Shown here: positions 21,780 through 34,964 of the stretch, in pieces
Layout of the letters: each line of letters begins with the position of its first letter
How positions within the stretch are numbered: position 1 is the stretch's first letter
Assembly: GCF_030408355.1 (NCBI RefSeq)
Contig: NZ_CP046606.1
Coordinates: 992,001-1,056,000 of the forward strand
Source of the DNA: Corynebacterium afermentans subsp. afermentans
Lineage (GTDB): Bacteria; Actinomycetota; Actinomycetes; Mycobacteriales; Mycobacteriaceae
Length of the DNA: 64,000 nucleotides
Direction: 5' to 3'
Program-made: the position numbers and the translations under genes
Notes under the pieces: generated by a model
The model's database searches: none
What the model saw: the letters and a program-made list of their open reading frames with translations, nothing else
Told to the model about the DNA's origin: nothing

Positions 21780-22064
21780 TTAGGACTTCACCAGCCGCGC
21801 GATTGCGGCGGACGCCTCTTCGATCTTGGCGTCGGCTTCCTGCCCGTCGCTGATCGCATCGGCAACACAGTGCTTCAAGTGGTCGTCCAGCAAACCCAGT
21901 GCTACGCTCTTCAGCGCCGCGTTGACCGCACTGATCTGGGTGAGGATGTCAATGCAGTAGGCGTTTTCGTCGATCATGCGGTGAATACCGCGGGTCTGCC
22001 CCTCGATACGTTTGAGCCGAGCGAGGTAACGGTCTTTATCGCTCATGTAGCCGTGGTCGTTCAT
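21780..22064 (-). CDS. csoR: CsoR-type copper-sensing repressor
   Basis: 94-residue all-helical repressor that releases its operator when Cu(I) binds. The Cu(I) ligands are in place: Cys37 (AYCIDI), His62 (DDHLKH) and Cys66 (KHCVAD), the C-H-C set of true copper sensors rather than formaldehyde or sulfide sensors. AGGAGG at 22071-22076 is 6 nt before the ATG at 22064, which is preferred over ATG 22067. Downstream of the copper ATPase by 34 bp, so probably in the same transcript and autoregulated through the operator at 24301. Confidence 0.93.
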   Translation of the reverse strand: MNDHGYMSDKDRYLARLKRIEGQTRGIHRMIDENAYCIDILTQISAVNAALKSVALGLLDDHLKHCVADAISDGQEADAKIEEASAAIARLVKS

Positions 22065-22098
22065 CATGGGCCTCCTGAGTGGTGAGAGCGGTGTCGGG

Positions 22099-24216
22099 TC
22101 ACTTGGACCGGTTGAGCATACGGTCGGCGCTGCTCTGTGGGGTGAGGTCGAGACGGCGGAGCAGCTGCGCATTGAGGGCGACGACGACAGTCGAGGCCGA
22201 CATTAGGATTGCGCCGACGCTCATCGGCATCACGAACCCGATTGGGGCGAGGATACCGGCAGCCAGCGGAACGGACAGCAGGTTGTAGCCGGCCGCCCAC
22301 CACAGGTTCTGCTTCATCTTCCGGTAGGTCGCACGGGAGAGCTCGATGACCGAAAGCACCGATCGCGGGTCGGAGCTTGCCAGGACGACGCCCGCCGAGC
22401 CGATCGCCACGTCTGTGCCGGCACCGATCGCGATGCCGACATCGGCCTGGGCCAGCGCGGGGGCGTCGTTGACGCCATCGCCGACCATGGCGACCTTGTG
22501 GCCCTCGCCTTGCAGTTCCTTGACCTTCGCGGCCTTGTGCTCGGGACGCACACCCGCGAAGACCCGGTCAATGCCCAGGTCCTTGGCTACGGTGTCCGCG
22601 ACGGCCTGCGCATCGCCGGTGATCATGACGACCTGGGCGCCCGCAGAGTGCAGTGCGTCGACGGCGTCGCGGGACTCGGGGCGGATCTCGTCGGCAAGCC
22701 GGAGCGCTCCGATCACTTCGCCGTCGGCGAGGACGTGGAGAATGATCGCGCCCTCCTTTCGCCACTCGTCTGCGACCGGGAGCTCTTCGGCGGAATGCTT
22801 CTCAAGCAGGTAGGGTCCACCGACCTCGATTACCTCACCGTCAACAGTTGCCTTCACGCCCACTGCTGGGGACGAAGAAAAGTCGATTGCCTGCGGGACG
22901 GCTACGCCACGGGCCTGAGCAGCCCCGGTGATGGCGCGGGCGAGCGGGTGCTCGCTGTCTGCTTCGGCGGCCGCTGCCAGGGCAAGCACGTCTTCTTTAT
23001 CACGCCCGCCGGCGGGGTCGATCGCGGTGACGGTGGGCTCACCTTTGGTGAGGGTGCCGGTCTTGTCGAACAGTACTGCGTCGACGGTGCGCATGGATTC
23101 GAGTGCGAGCCGATCCTTGATCAGCACCCCGCCGCGGGCGGCGCGCTCAGTCGCAATCGAGACGACCAGCGGGATCGCAAGGCCCAGGGCGTGGGGGCAG
23201 GCGATGACGAGCACCGTGATGGTGCGGACCACGGCGTCGTTTGGCATGCCGACAACGGTCCAGACCACGGCGGTCAGAATGGCGGCGCCGAGGGTGAACC
23301 AGAACAACCACGCGGCGGCCTTGTCTGCGAGGCGCTGCGCCCGCGATGACGATTCTTGCGCATCGGTGACGAGCTTTTGAATGCCGGCCAACGCGGTGTC
23401 GCCACCCGTGGCTGTGACCTCGATGCGCAGGCCCGAGTCTGTCGCGATGGTGCCAGCGACCACGTGCTCGCCTTCACCGCGGCGCACCGTTTTCGACTCA
23501 CCGGTGACCATCGACTCGTCCATGCTGGCGCTGCCGTCGACAATTGTGCCGTCGGCAGGCACGGACGCGCCGGGCCGCACGATCACGACATCGCCGACCT
23601 CAAGATCCGCCGGGGTGACCTTTACAACTTCGTCGCCGTCGATCTTCTCGGCCTCGTCGGGCAGAAGTGCGGCGAGCGAATCCAGGGCCGAGGTGGTCTG
23701 AGCGAGGGAGCGCATCTCGATCCAGTGCCCCAGCAGCATGATGACCACCAGCAGCGCCAGTTCCCACCAGAAATTCAGCCCGCGGTCCAGCAAGTTCAGG
23801 CTCGCACCCCAAGAGGAGACGAAGGCGACCGTGATCGCGAGCGCGATCAGCAGCATCATGCCGGGTTTGTGGGAGCGGATCTCGGAGACAGCACCCGTCA
23901 AGAACGGGCGACCTCCCCAGAAGTAAATGACCGTGCCCAAAAGCGGCGAGATCCACCGGACCCATTCCGCGTCAGGCAGCTGGTAGCCGATGAGATGGGC
24001 GAAGGTTTCGTTAAATCCGACGACCGGGATCGCGAGAACCAGCATGATCCAGAAGAGCCTGCGGAACTGGGCAACGTGGTCTCCGTGGCCTCCGTGACCT
24101 CCGTGGCCCGCGTGCTCTGTGTGGTGGCGGCCGGCATGGCCTTCGTGGCTGCTGTGTTCGTGATGGCTGGCGTGCCCACCGGGTCGGGTGCCGGAGTGGG
24201 CGTGTCTGTCGTTCAT
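22099..24216 (-). CDS. Copper-exporting P-type ATPase, CPH (P1B-3/CopB-like) type
   Basis: 705-residue heavy-metal P-type ATPase. The first ~50 residues are extremely His-rich (runs such as HASHHEHSSHEGH) instead of CxxC metal-binding domains. The membrane metal site is CPH (ACPHALG, about residue 339) rather than CPC, which marks the P1B-3/CopB-like subgroup linked to Cu(II)/Cu(I) or silver. Phosphorylation motif DKTGT at about 384, TGES in the actuator, HPLA and GDGVNDAP in the nucleotide domain are intact. ATG at 24216 follows SD GAGAGGA. The adjacent csoR and operator support copper. Confidence 0.92.
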   Translation of the reverse strand: MNDRHAHSGTRPGGHASHHEHSSHEGHAGRHHTEHAGHGGHGGHGDHVAQFRRLFWIMLVLAIPVVGFNETFAHLIGYQLPDAEWVRWISPLLGTVIYFWGGRPFLTGAVSEIRSHKPGMMLLIALAITVAFVSSWGASLNLLDRGLNFWWELALLVVIMLLGHWIEMRSLAQTTSALDSLAALLPDEAEKIDGDEVVKVTPADLEVGDVVIVRPGASVPADGTIVDGSASMDESMVTGESKTVRRGEGEHVVAGTIATDSGLRIEVTATGGDTALAGIQKLVTDAQESSSRAQRLADKAAAWLFWFTLGAAILTAVVWTVVGMPNDAVVRTITVLVIACPHALGLAIPLVVSIATERAARGGVLIKDRLALESMRTVDAVLFDKTGTLTKGEPTVTAIDPAGGRDKEDVLALAAAAEADSEHPLARAITGAAQARGVAVPQAIDFSSSPAVGVKATVDGEVIEVGGPYLLEKHSAEELPVADEWRKEGAIILHVLADGEVIGALRLADEIRPESRDAVDALHSAGAQVVMITGDAQAVADTVAKDLGIDRVFAGVRPEHKAAKVKELQGEGHKVAMVGDGVNDAPALAQADVGIAIGAGTDVAIGSAGVVLASSDPRSVLSVIELSRATYRKMKQNLWWAAGYNLLSVPLAAGILAPIGFVMPMSVGAILMSASTVVVALNAQLLRRLDLTPQSSADRMLNRSK

Positions 24217-24300
24217 AGTTCTGTCCTCTCGTTGCAGTTCATCGTTGTGGTCGGTTCGGCCGTGCCGGGGGCCTAGCACGACGGCCGTCTCCCACGTTAG

Positions 24301-24315
24301 TACCCCAGGGGGGTA
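24301..24315 (-). promoter_or_regulatory. Putative CsoR operator upstream of the copper ATPase
   Basis: TACCCCAGGGGGGTA is a G/C-tract dyad matching the TACCCC-n-GGGGTA pattern of CsoR operators. It lies 84 bp upstream of the copper ATPase start, in the gap shared with divergent mnmA. It would let CsoR repress its own transcript; whether it also touches mnmA is unknown. Confidence 0.75.
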
Positions 24316-24390
24316 TATGTCTAGAGTGTGTCCCGATCCGAACGACCTGACGTTTCACCTTTCGCACTCACGGGACTACACTGCGCCGAC

Positions 24391-25470
24391 ATGCGAGTAT
24401 TGGCGGCCATGAGCGGGGGAGTCGACTCCTCTGTCGCTGCTGCGCGCCTGGTGGAGGCGGGCCACGACGTCGTGGGCGTGCACCTTGCGCTGAGCAAGGA
24501 CGCGCAGCAGACGCGCGAGTCCGCCCGCGGGTGCTGCTCCCTGGAGGACTCCGCCGACGCGCGCCGAGTGTGCGACCACCTGGGCATCCCGTTTTACGTG
24601 TGGGACTTCTCTGACCGCTTCAAAGAAGAGGTCATCGACAACTTCGTGTGGTCCTACGAACACGGCGAGACCCCCAACCCGTGCCTGCGCTGCAACGAGA
24701 AGATCAAGTTCGCAGCGTTGCTGGACCGCGCGGTGACCTTGGGCTTCGACGCTATCGCCACCGGGCATTACGCAATTATCGACGACCAAGGCAACCTCCG
24801 CCGGTCCACCGACCCCAAGAAAGACCAGTCCTACGTCCTCGGCGTGCTTACTCGCGACGAGCTGGACCGCTGCATCTTCCCGGTCGGCGACACCGAGAAA
24901 CCGCAGATTCGGGAGGAGGCGGCCCGCCACGGCTTCGCCACCGCGTCCAAGCCGGATTCCTACGACATCTGCTTCATCCCGGACGGCAACACGCAGGCGT
25001 TTCTGGGCCGCTCCATCGGCATGCGCCCCGGCATGATCAAGGACACCGACGGCCACGAGCTGAAGGAGCACGACGGCGCGTTCCAGTACACCATCGGTCA
25101 GCGTAAGGGCTTGAACATCCGTGTGCCGGCAGCCGACGGCAAGCCGCGTTACGTCACGGACGTGGACACCGCCACCGGCACGGTCACCGTCGGCCCGCGG
25201 GAGGCACTGAAGGTCCACGCGATCACCGCCGACCGCCTGAAAGTGCTGCACCCGGCGATGGAAGGCGAGTTCGAGGCCAACGTGCAGATCCGCGCCCACG
25301 GCGGGGTCGTGCCCTGCACCGCACGCGTTGAGGGCGATCAGATGACGCTTGCCCTCCACGAGCCGCTCGAGGGCGTGGCCCGCGGCCAGGCGGCGGTGCT
25401 CTACCTGCCGGATCCGGACGGTTTGGGTGACATCGTGCTCGGCTCCGGCACAATCTGCGCCACTGGGTAA
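24391..25470 (+). CDS. mnmA: tRNA-specific 2-thiouridylase MnmA
   Basis: Puts sulfur on U34 of Lys, Glu and Gln tRNAs, using persulfide from a cysteine desulfurase. 359 residues. PP-loop AMSGGVDSS (residues 6-14), catalytic Cys98 in NPCLRCN and persulfide Cys194 in DICFIPDG. -10-like TACACT at 24377-24382 is 8 nt before the ATG, so the mRNA is likely leaderless; longer frames upstream are not supported. Its usual cysteine desulfurase neighbour is at 14425-15534, displaced by the accessory block. Confidence 0.96.
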   Translation: MRVLAAMSGGVDSSVAAARLVEAGHDVVGVHLALSKDAQQTRESARGCCSLEDSADARRVCDHLGIPFYVWDFSDRFKEEVIDNFVWSYEHGETPNPCLRCNEKIKFAALLDRAVTLGFDAIATGHYAIIDDQGNLRRSTDPKKDQSYVLGVLTRDELDRCIFPVGDTEKPQIREEAARHGFATASKPDSYDICFIPDGNTQAFLGRSIGMRPGMIKDTDGHELKEHDGAFQYTIGQRKGLNIRVPAADGKPRYVTDVDTATGTVTVGPREALKVHAITADRLKVLHPAMEGEFEANVQIRAHGGVVPCTARVEGDQMTLALHEPLEGVARGQAAVLYLPDPDGLGDIVLGSGTICATG

Positions 25471-25480
25471 CATCAGCGCC

Positions 25481-26338
25481 GTGACAACACTGCCCCCAAC
25501 GGCGTTCGGGCTTGGCCCGCTGCCCGGCACCGACCTCGCGCAAGCCGCGGACGTGGTGCTCTCCGAGTCGCCACTGCCGCACATCCCGCAGCTGCCGGAC
25601 CGCGGCGTCGGCTCGGACCTGATCGGCCGCACCGCCGCCGTGCTGGAAATCCCCGTCGCGCGCGGGCCCCGCGGCTGGCGCGTGGCGGCCCGGAAGCGCG
25701 CGGATGCCGACCGCATGGAGCGCGATCTAGACCACCTCGAGGAGCTCTGGCACGGCAAGGTGGACACCGTGAAGGTGCAGCTGGCGGGCCCGTTCACGCT
25801 CGCCGCCGAGATCGAGATGGCCAACGGCCACCGCATGATCACCGACACCGGCGCGCTTCGTGACCTCACGGACGCGCTGTTGGAGGTGTGCGTGGGGCAC
25901 CGGAGGGACGTCGAGAAGCGTTTTGGCAAAAGTGTGCTGCAGCTGGACGAGCCGCGCCTGCCCGAGGTCGTCGCCGGCACGCTGCAAGGTGCCACCGACT
26001 TCGAGACCATCCGCGCGATCCCCGAGCCGGAGGAAACGCTCGCGCGTTTTGGCGAGCACCTGTTGCATACGCCCAAGCTTCTTGACGTCCCGTGGTTGAC
26101 CACCGACCCTCGCCGCGCCGACAAGGACGCGCTGGCCCGGCTGTTGGACGCTGGCTCACGCATCGCGATCCCGGTGATGGCCCCGCGCGAGCTGTACGAC
26201 CTGTTCGATGAGCTGCAGATCGATCCCGCCGAAACGACCGTGGACGTCTACGCCGAGTCGGCCGCCACGCTGGTGGGAACCGCGGCGAACTACCGGGCGG
26301 CCCGGGAGATGGCCGGGGCACTTACAGTGGAGGTATGA
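25481..26338 (+). CDS. MetE C-terminal-like protein lacking zinc ligands
   Basis: 285 residues resembling the C-terminal barrel of cobalamin-independent methionine synthase and annotated as such in actinobacteria. QLDEPRLPEV (about residues 152-161) matches the family's conserved DEP strand. The HxC...C zinc site needed for homocysteine activation is absent: the protein has a single cysteine (VCVGHR, about 141). So methionine synthesis is unlikely and the function is unknown. GTG at 25481 is supported by -10-like TAACAT at 25468-25473, which includes the mnmA stop, 7 nt upstream. Confidence 0.75.
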   Translation: MTTLPPTAFGLGPLPGTDLAQAADVVLSESPLPHIPQLPDRGVGSDLIGRTAAVLEIPVARGPRGWRVAARKRADADRMERDLDHLEELWHGKVDTVKVQLAGPFTLAAEIEMANGHRMITDTGALRDLTDALLEVCVGHRRDVEKRFGKSVLQLDEPRLPEVVAGTLQGATDFETIRAIPEPEETLARFGEHLLHTPKLLDVPWLTTDPRRADKDALARLLDAGSRIAIPVMAPRELYDLFDELQIDPAETTVDVYAESAATLVGTAANYRAAREMAGALTVEV

Positions 26339-26718
26339 CTACGCCGCTGCATTGGGACAAAAAGAAGGCTGACTTCTCGATGGGAATCGTCTTTGGCGTG
26401 ATGTTCTTTGTCGTGTTCGGCCTAATGATGGATGACATGCTGTTAGGCGCCGGGATCGGCATTGCGTTCTTCGTCGCGTTTGGGCTTTTGTCGGGTAAAC
26501 GCGAGGCCGATTTTGACGGGCAGACGCTGCGCCTGGTGGACAAGAAGGAAACCACAGAGCTCGACGCCGCGAGCATCGCCGATGTGGTCATCAGCGAGTC
26601 GGGCGCGATGGTGGTGAAGACCAAGTCGGGGGAGAGGTACTCGGTCGAATCCGAAGGCGACAACCGGGGGTTGCGCAACTTTGCGGAGAAGCTGCGCGCG
26701 GAGCTGGCGCTCAACTAG
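26335..26718 (+). CDS. Small membrane protein with C-terminal PH-like region
   Basis: 127 residues: two closely spaced membrane helices (about 15-53) and a soluble C-terminal half (about 60-127) rich in short beta-strand pattern. I recognise no named family. The ATG overlaps the MetE-like stop (ATGA) and has GGAGGT directly upstream, so it is coupled to that gene. It ends 7 bp before the convergent exonuclease stop. Confidence 0.75.
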   Translation: MTTPLHWDKKKADFSMGIVFGVMFFVVFGLMMDDMLLGAGIGIAFFVAFGLLSGKREADFDGQTLRLVDKKETTELDAASIADVVISESGAMVVKTKSGERYSVESEGDNRGLRNFAEKLRAELALN

Positions 26719-26725
26719 CCGATCA

Positions 26726-29705
<2,980 letters not shown>

Positions 29706-29709
<4 letters not shown>

Positions 29710-30713
29710 CGGGTCTCCTTCAGCAGATCGATGCCGAGCGCGTCCACCCAAGCTTCGGTATCGCCCGCGACGAACGCTGCGCGGTGGTTATTGTCGGGGT
29801 CCCAGACCAGCATGGTCCGGAATCCGCCCGTGCCGCCGTTGTGGAACGTGAACTCCTCGCCGCTATCTTCGAGGCTGGCCCAGCCGTATCCGGGCACACC
29901 GTGCGAGGACACCCACTCCACGTACTTCGCCATGTCAGCCGCCGTGGAGCGGATTGCGCCCGCTGGCGCCCAGCCGTTCATGTCCCACGGCCCGGCGTGG
30001 TGCCCGTTGGCCGACAACCCGGTAGGGGCACCGTCGATGGTGCCCGGCAGCGCCACATACGTCGAGGTCATGCCAGCGGGCTCGAAGATGCGGGTGCGCA
30101 GTAGTTCGTCGTACGGAACGCCAGCGTGTGTGGACAGTAGTTGGCCGAGCAGCGCGTGACCGTAGTTCGAGTACTGCTTCTCGCCGCGGTCCTTCAGTTG
30201 GGCGGCGCCGGCGGCGTCAACAATGTCCTGAGGTGTATCGCGGCGGTACGGGTTGCCGCCGTCACGGAGATTGGCCATGAACAATTCTTTAAAGCTGAGG
30301 CTTTCGGTGGTGGCCAGACCGGAAGTGTGGTTGAGCAGCTCTTCCAAGGTCACGTCGGAGATGGGGGCGGAGGGGACGTCGATAAGCTCCTGCACCTGGG
30401 TGTCCAGGCTGAGCTCTCCTTCTTCAATGAACTGCCGGACAAGCTCCGCGTTGAAGGTTTTGGTGATCGAGCCGATTTCGAACTCGGTGTGCTCGTCCGC
30501 GCCGAGGCCGCCGAAGTGTGCCTCGCCGCCGTCGTAGGAGAACGCGGCGAGGTTGTGGTGGCCGTTCTCCGCGAGATGTTCAAGGGCGGAGGAAATTTCA
30601 GGATCGCCGGTGCGCTCGGTGGCTACGGAAATGTCGCGGGGGCCGGTTGAGAGTAATGCCGCGGCGGTGACAGCGGCGGCGATGACCCCAACAGCCATGT
30701 CTCTGGCGCGCAT
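29706..30713 (-). CDS. Exported serine hydrolase, beta-lactamase/class C family
   Basis: 335 residues with an N-terminal membrane or signal segment (about 6-22). Class C/EstB-type active site: Ser82-x-x-Lys85 in GSITKT, Tyr181 in QYSNYG and a C-terminal HNGGTGGF (about 296). Such proteins act as esterases, D-amino-acid peptidases or penicillin-binding enzymes; which one cannot be told here. Its ATG shares a base with the upstream regulator stop (TAATG), so the pair is coupled. Confidence 0.88.
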
Positions 30714-31171
30714 TAGTGATCCTCCCCGGCAATGACCATAGCCATGAGGGGGATAACGCGGGCGGGGGGAATCTTGAAAACCCCGTCCTGTTTGTGCACC
30801 CAGCCGGCGGCTTGCAGCTCCTTCAGGTGGTGGTAGGCCGTGCCAGTGGAAGAAACCAAGTCCGACTCCACAAGCTCCGTCACCGACGCGGGCGCCGCCA
30901 GCAGGTGCCGCAAGATCGCGCCGCGTACCGGGTGCGCGAGCGCGGCGATGCGGGCAAGCGCGTCATCCCACGGCTGATCCGTAATCCAGGCTGCCGGGCG
31001 AGCCCATGCGTATGTGTACGTGCCAGTCGACAGCGTGATGTCGCCGGTGAAGGACACCGTCCCATCGTGGTTACTGTCGGCGTGAAACTCGGGTGATTGC
31101 GGAAGTGATGCTTGTTCGAGCGCGTCAATGCGCGCTTCTATGGCGGTTAAGCGTGCTTCAAGCGGTTGCAT
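30713..31171 (-). CDS. ArsR-type winged-helix transcriptional regulator
   Basis: 152 residues. N-terminal coiled coil (about 1-20), then a beta-rich stretch, then an ArsR-like winged helix in the C-terminal half (ALAHPVRGAILRHLL and SSTGTAYHHLKELQAAGWV, about 78-125). No cysteine metal site, so the signal is unknown. It probably controls its own operon with the serine hydrolase and the small membrane protein. Its ATG lies inside the arm of a 14-bp inverted repeat, a likely self-operator. Confidence 0.85.
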   Translation of the reverse strand: MQPLEARLTAIEARIDALEQASLPQSPEFHADSNHDGTVSFTGDITLSTGTYTYAWARPAAWITDQPWDDALARIAALAHPVRGAILRHLLAAPASVTELVESDLVSSTGTAYHHLKELQAAGWVHKQDGVFKIPPARVIPLMAMVIAGEDH

Positions 31172-31206
31172 AGTTTCTAGTATTTCAAAATTCTAGAAAC
31201 TATGCA
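31167..31206 (-). promoter_or_regulatory. Inverted repeat over the start of the ArsR-type regulator (putative operator)
   Basis: Perfect 14-bp arms TGCATAGTTTCTAG (31167-31180) and its complement (31193-31206) around a 12-bp AT-rich centre. The left arm contains the regulator's ATG. The AT-rich centre sits where its promoter must be, so binding would block transcription. It could instead act as a weak terminator for the ACT gene, but there is no T-run. Confidence 0.6.
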
Positions 31207-31220
31207 GTGGCGTTCGTGCG

Positions 31221-31886
31221 CTAGCGCAGCATCGCGCCGGTGATGCAGCCGAGGTCGCCGATCTCGCGCACCTCGGACGCCAGGAACTCCGGACCGCCCA
31301 CACGGCCGACCACTAGCACCATGTCGGTGCCGTGCAGGGGAGTAATCGTCAGCGAGGTGCCGAGCTGGAACCAAGACTCCGGCACCCACTCGTCGAAGTC
31401 GGGCTGCAGGATGCGCGCGGCCTCGATCGGCGGCATCTGCGGGGTCGATCCGTCGTCCTCGGGTGCGGCGGGGGAGGCGGCGGCGCGGGTGAGTCCGTCT
31501 TTAGAGGAATGCAGTACCACGGCCCAGGAGGAGGTCACGGCGCTCGGCATGACGCCCACCAGCTCGCTGAGCCGGTCTTCGACGCTGCCGGACTGCGCCG
31601 CAATCTGCGCGAGCATCTGGATCTGCCCGCGGCGGTCCACACGGCCGGTGAACGGGCGGATCGAATCCACTTCGGCGCCGTCGACGGATGCCACGGCGGT
31701 GATCAGGGTGTCCACCATCACGCCGGTGGGCAGGGTGACCACAATGTCGTCGGTCACCGTGCCGTCGGTGGAGGATTCCACGATGTCCACGGAGTTGATG
31801 TCGGCATCCACCATGCCGAAGACCTCGGCAAGCTGGCCGAGGCTGCCCGGGACGTCGGGGAGAGATACGCGGATGAGGTACGACAT
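31221..31886 (-). CDS. ACT domain-containing protein
   Basis: 221 residues starting directly with an ACT domain (YLIRVSLPDVPGSLGQLAEVFG, about residues 3-24) followed by a longer soluble region. ACT domains bind amino acids; the C-terminal part is not one I recognise, and no enzyme domain is visible, so it is probably a sensor or regulatory partner. Minus-strand TATAAA at 31894-31899 is 7 nt before the ATG, indicating a leaderless transcript. Divergent from the P450 gene. Confidence 0.8.
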   Translation of the reverse strand: MSYLIRVSLPDVPGSLGQLAEVFGMVDADINSVDIVESSTDGTVTDDIVVTLPTGVMVDTLITAVASVDGAEVDSIRPFTGRVDRRGQIQMLAQIAAQSGSVEDRLSELVGVMPSAVTSSWAVVLHSSKDGLTRAAASPAAPEDDGSTPQMPPIEAARILQPDFDEWVPESWFQLGTSLTITPLHGTDMVLVVGRVGGPEFLASEVREIGDLGCITGAMLR

Positions 31887-31968
31887 GGCCTTATTTATAG
31901 CAATTCGGCACATCGCGAGCGGGTGTACATTCGAAAACCCAACAATTTCCGAACGAAGGAGAACCAGA

Positions 31969-33108
31969 ATGGATCGCACCGAAATTCTGCAGACCACGCT
32001 CGCCGGGGCCGAACCGCGTGCTGTCGGGGACGCATTGCTTCGCGACGGCGCGAGGTTGGCTCGTGACGGCGAGGAGGTCGTCGTCACGGGCAACGCTCTC
32101 GCCCGCGAAGTGGCGGAAAACCCGGAACAGTTCTCGTCGGGCGTGTCGCGATTTTTGCAGTTGCCGAATGGCCTCGACGGCGAAAAGCACACTGAGATGC
32201 GTGCGTTGATCGACCGCTACCTCACTGCAGAGGAGGTCGGGCAGCTCGATCCGATGTTTCGCAAGATAGCGCGGGAACTGGCTGAAAAGGCGGTGTCGGC
32301 CGGTGAGGTCGACGCAGTCGGCGACTTGGGCGCCCAGTACGCGGTTCGGGCGATGACCGCGTGGCTCGGTTGGCCAAGCGAGCTCAACGACACCCTTGTG
32401 GAATGGGTGGCGGACAACAACGCGGCCACCCGGTCCGGCGAGCTCGAGCGCACCGCAGCCGTCGCGGAGCGTTTCGACGACATCATCCGCTCTGTGGTCG
32501 AACCGCTGCAAGACAACCCGGACGATTCGGTCACCTCGCGGCTCGTCCACGACGACAGCCTCGGACGCCGTCTGGAGTTCGAAGAAATTGTGTCCGTGCT
32601 GCGCAACTGGACCGCGGGCGATCTGAGCTCAATGGCGTACTGCATCGGCGTGGTGCTTGACGCTCTCATCCGTCACCCGGAGCTGCAAGACCGCCTCGCT
32701 GGCGGCGTGTCGCAGAAGGAGTTCACCGCGATTGCCGACGAGATTCTCCGCGCCGATTCGCCGTTTGTGAGCAACCGGCGCGTGACCACGTGCCCCGTCT
32801 CGCTCGGCGGGCACGATCTGCCGGAGGGGCAGCGTGTGCGCATTCACTGGACCGCAGCGAACCGGGATCCGGATGTGTTCGCAGACGCGGATGGATTTGA
32901 GCCGGATGCTCACGCGGACGACAACCTGGTCTGGGGCGCAGGCCCTCACGCGTGCCCCGGCAAGGCGCTGTCGATCGTCGAGTTGCAGGCGTTCTTCGAG
33001 GAGTTGCTTGCGGCCGCGGAGGTCACCAGCGCTGGCGAGGGGGAGCGTGAGGTTCACCCGGTTGGTGGCTGGGCGTCGTTGCCGGTGCGCCTTACCGCCC
33101 GCGGGTAA
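31969..33108 (+). CDS. Cytochrome P450
   Basis: 379-residue soluble bacterial P450. Haem ligand Cys329 in WGAGPHACPGKAL (Trp replaces the usual Phe), ExxR in DEILRADSP (K-helix), and the I-helix oxygen groove as TAGDLSS in place of AGxDT. Short for the family (usually ~400). SD GAAGGAG at 31954-31960 sets the ATG. No ferredoxin or reductase gene lies near, so it must borrow electron partners. Substrate unknown; it sits alone between the ACT gene and gatC. Confidence 0.9.
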   Translation: MDRTEILQTTLAGAEPRAVGDALLRDGARLARDGEEVVVTGNALAREVAENPEQFSSGVSRFLQLPNGLDGEKHTEMRALIDRYLTAEEVGQLDPMFRKIARELAEKAVSAGEVDAVGDLGAQYAVRAMTAWLGWPSELNDTLVEWVADNNAATRSGELERTAAVAERFDDIIRSVVEPLQDNPDDSVTSRLVHDDSLGRRLEFEEIVSVLRNWTAGDLSSMAYCIGVVLDALIRHPELQDRLAGGVSQKEFTAIADEILRADSPFVSNRRVTTCPVSLGGHDLPEGQRVRIHWTAANRDPDVFADADGFEPDAHADDNLVWGAGPHACPGKALSIVELQAFFEELLAAAEVTSAGEGEREVHPVGGWASLPVRLTARG

Positions 33109-33176
33109 GCGAATTGCCGTGACGTAAGATAAGGCGCGTTAATCGCAACCCACGTGATGGACGAAGGGATGGGACT

Positions 33177-33476
33177 GTGGCTGAGATTTCACGCGACGAG
33201 GTGTCGCGCATCGCACGCCTGGCGCGAATCGCGCTGAAAGACGAGGAACTGGACGACATCGCCCAGCAGCTGGACACGATCGTGGACGCGGTCTCGAAGG
33301 TGCAGAGTGTGGACACTGAGGGTGTCACGCCGATGAGCCACCCGCACTCCATCGACGCGGGTATGCGCGCCGACGTGGAGAAGAAGACGCTGACGCAGGC
33401 AGAGGCGCTGGACCAGGCTCCGGCCGTGGAGGACGACCGCTTCGTGGTGCCGCAGATTCTCGGAGAGGGAGACTAG
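33177..33476 (+). CDS. gatC: Asp/Glu-tRNA amidotransferase subunit C
   Basis: 99-residue scaffold that joins GatA to GatB in the enzyme converting Glu-tRNA(Gln) or Asp-tRNA(Asn) to the amide. The typical start (EISRDEVSRIARLARIAL) and C-terminal belt (RFVVPQIL) are visible. GTG start with GAAGGGA 7 nt upstream. Followed after 6 bp by gatA; gatB is 6.5 kb downstream. Confidence 0.95.
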   Translation: MAEISRDEVSRIARLARIALKDEELDDIAQQLDTIVDAVSKVQSVDTEGVTPMSHPHSIDAGMRADVEKKTLTQAEALDQAPAVEDDRFVVPQILGEGD

Positions 33477-33482
33477 AGACTT

Positions 33483-34938
<1,456 letters not shown>

Positions 34939-34964
<26 letters not shown>

